Shown: piece by piece, positions 1 through 64,000 of the stretch
Position numbering within the stretch: the first letter of the stretch is position 1
How the letters are laid out: each line of letters begins with the position of its first letter
Position numbers and translations under genes: made by a program
Assembly: GCF_050947875.1 (NCBI RefSeq)
Contig: NC_134568.1
Coordinates: 264,162,815-264,226,814, forward strand
Direction of reading: 5' to 3'
Source: Dermacentor variabilis
Taxonomy: Eukaryota; Arthropoda; Arachnida; Ixodida; Ixodidae
Length of the DNA stretch: 64,000 nucleotides
Notes under the pieces: generated by a model
What the model was told of the DNA's origin: nothing
Databases searched by the model: none
What the model saw: the letters and a program-made list of their open reading frames with translations, nothing else

Positions 1-137
1 CGCTTTAATTGCGCACTCTTGGTAACGGCGGACACCTCTGCGAAAAAAGAAAAAAATGAAAGAAAAAAGAAACGGTATCATAAGCATCACGAGAAAATTT
101 TTCTTGCACGTATTACTAACTTTAACAAAACAAGACA

Positions 138-367
138 CCCGCCGTGGTTGCTTAGTGGCTATGGTGTTGGGCTGCTAAGCACGAGGTCGCAGGATCGAAT
201 CCCGACCACGACAGCTGCATTTCGATCGGGGTAAAATGCGAAAACTCCCGTGTACGTAGATTTAGGTGCACGTTAAAGAACCGCAGGCAGTCCAAATTTC
301 CGGAGTCCTCCACTACGGCTTGCCTCGTAATCAGATTGTGGTTTTGGCACGTAAAACCCCATAATTT
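138..367 (+). mobile_element. Ruka-type tRNA-derived SINE with target-site duplication
   Basis: The tRNA-like head has an A-box-like segment (tagtggctatgg) and a B-box (gatcgaatccc near 194-204). It is followed by the conserved tick SINE body ending in ggcacgtaaaaccccataat. Flanking direct repeats containing aacaaaacaagaca lie at 124-137 and 369-382. I recognise the body as Ruka, described from Rhipicephalus. Confidence 0.85.
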
Positions 368-451
368 AAACAAAACAAGACAGAGTAAGGTTACGGAGTA
401 CACTTACTTTTAAACAAAACAAGACAGAGTAAGGTTACGGAGTACACTTAC

Positions 452-453
<2 letters not shown>
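367..453. repeat. 44-bp tandem duplication covering a splice donor
   Basis: Two copies with a 44-bp period (367-410 and 411-453) include the right SINE target-site repeat and the donor region of module 46 exon A, so a second GTAAGT lies 44 nt into the intron. Confidence 0.85.
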
Positions 454-63497
<63,044 letters not shown>

Positions 63498-63538
63498 CTA
63501 TGTGCCAAAAGAAATGTAACAAGAATCATTGAACAAAT

Positions 63539-64000
63539 CATCACAATCATCAGCAGCATCGTATTTTTATGTTCACAGCAGGATGAAGGCCTCTCCCTGC
63601 GACCTCCTATTACCCCTGTCCTGCGCCAACAGATTCCAACTTGCGCCTGCGAATTTCCTAATTTCATCACCCCACCTAGTTTTCCGCAGTCCTCGACTGT
63701 GCTTCCCTTCTCTTGGCATCTGTTCTGTAACTCTAATGGTCCACCGGTTATCCATACTACGCATTACATGGCCTGCCCAGCTTTATTGTTTTTCTCTCAA
63801 AGTTAATTACAAGTTAGGCTATCCCTGTTTGCTCTCTGATCCATACCGCTCTCTTCCTGTTTTTTAACGTCACGCTTAACATTTATCGTTCCATCGCTCT
63901 TTGCGGGGTCCTTAATTTGTTCTCAAGTTTCTTTGTCAACCTCCAAGTTCCGGCCCATATCTTAGCACCGGTAGAATGCGGCGATTGTACACATTTCTTT
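63539..64000 (-). mobile_element. Second RTE/BovB-type LINE fragment, continuing past the window
   Basis: The minus-strand frame has MRSMDNRWTIRVTEQMPREG and RWGDEIRKFAG, aligning with the copy at 59145-59754. Sequence to 64000 keeps recognisable but frame-broken RT text. The 3' end shows atcatc repeats near 63540. It starts only 42 bases upstream of module 1 exon A. Confidence 0.85.

Overview
The window looks like nuclear DNA of a hard (metastriate) tick. The evidence is several copies of a tRNA-derived SINE that I recognise as Ruka, the 3' ends of RTE/BovB-type LINEs, a Penelope-like GIY-YIG endonuclease fragment, AT-rich introns and canonical GT-AG splice sites. No bacterial genes, rRNA, stand-alone tRNA genes or CRISPR arrays are visible. 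The genus is inference.

Almost the whole window (63497 down to 452, minus strand) is occupied by one repeated coding structure. It is a tandem series of 46 homologous six-cysteine modules, 45 complete plus the first half of a 46th. Each module is normally split over two small exons. Exon A (about 109-154 nt) carries C1, C2 and C3. Exon B (137-185 nt) carries C4, C5 and C6, with a Y-x-x-C motif at C4 and most often a Y-x-W-x-C motif at C6. All A and B exons alternate without a gap, and every junction is phase-compatible: phase 2 inside a module, just after C3, and phase 1 between modules. This gives about 12.3 kb of coding sequence (about 4,070 residues in complete modules) with no start or stop codon in the window, so the gene is open at both ends. 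I could not assign a named family. The cysteine layout is reminiscent of the arthropod 27-kDa haemolymph glycoprotein (DUF1397) or nematode DUF19 type, which is a weak inference.

Layout from high to low coordinates (5' to 3' of the gene): module 1 at 63.5-63.1 kb; a TE-rich 5.3-kb intron; modules 2-5 at 57.9-55.0 kb; a 2.2-kb intron with a degenerate LINE that is itself interrupted by a 484-bp inverted-repeat element; modules 6-14 packed at 52.8-47.7 kb; a 9.3-kb TE-rich intron; modules 15-30 at 38.4-18.3 kb; modules 31-35 at 18.1-14.7 kb; and modules 36-46 at 11.6-0.45 kb. Three modules (19, 37, 43) have A and B fused in one exon, and two introns use GC donors.

The introns hold SINEs, several inverted-repeat DNA elements (983-1373, 28791-30490, 36945-37600, 54099-54582), fold-back palindromes, microsatellites, a 77-78-bp tandem repeat, and degraded starts of arginine-rich transposon ORFs. 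No independent plus-strand host gene was convincing.
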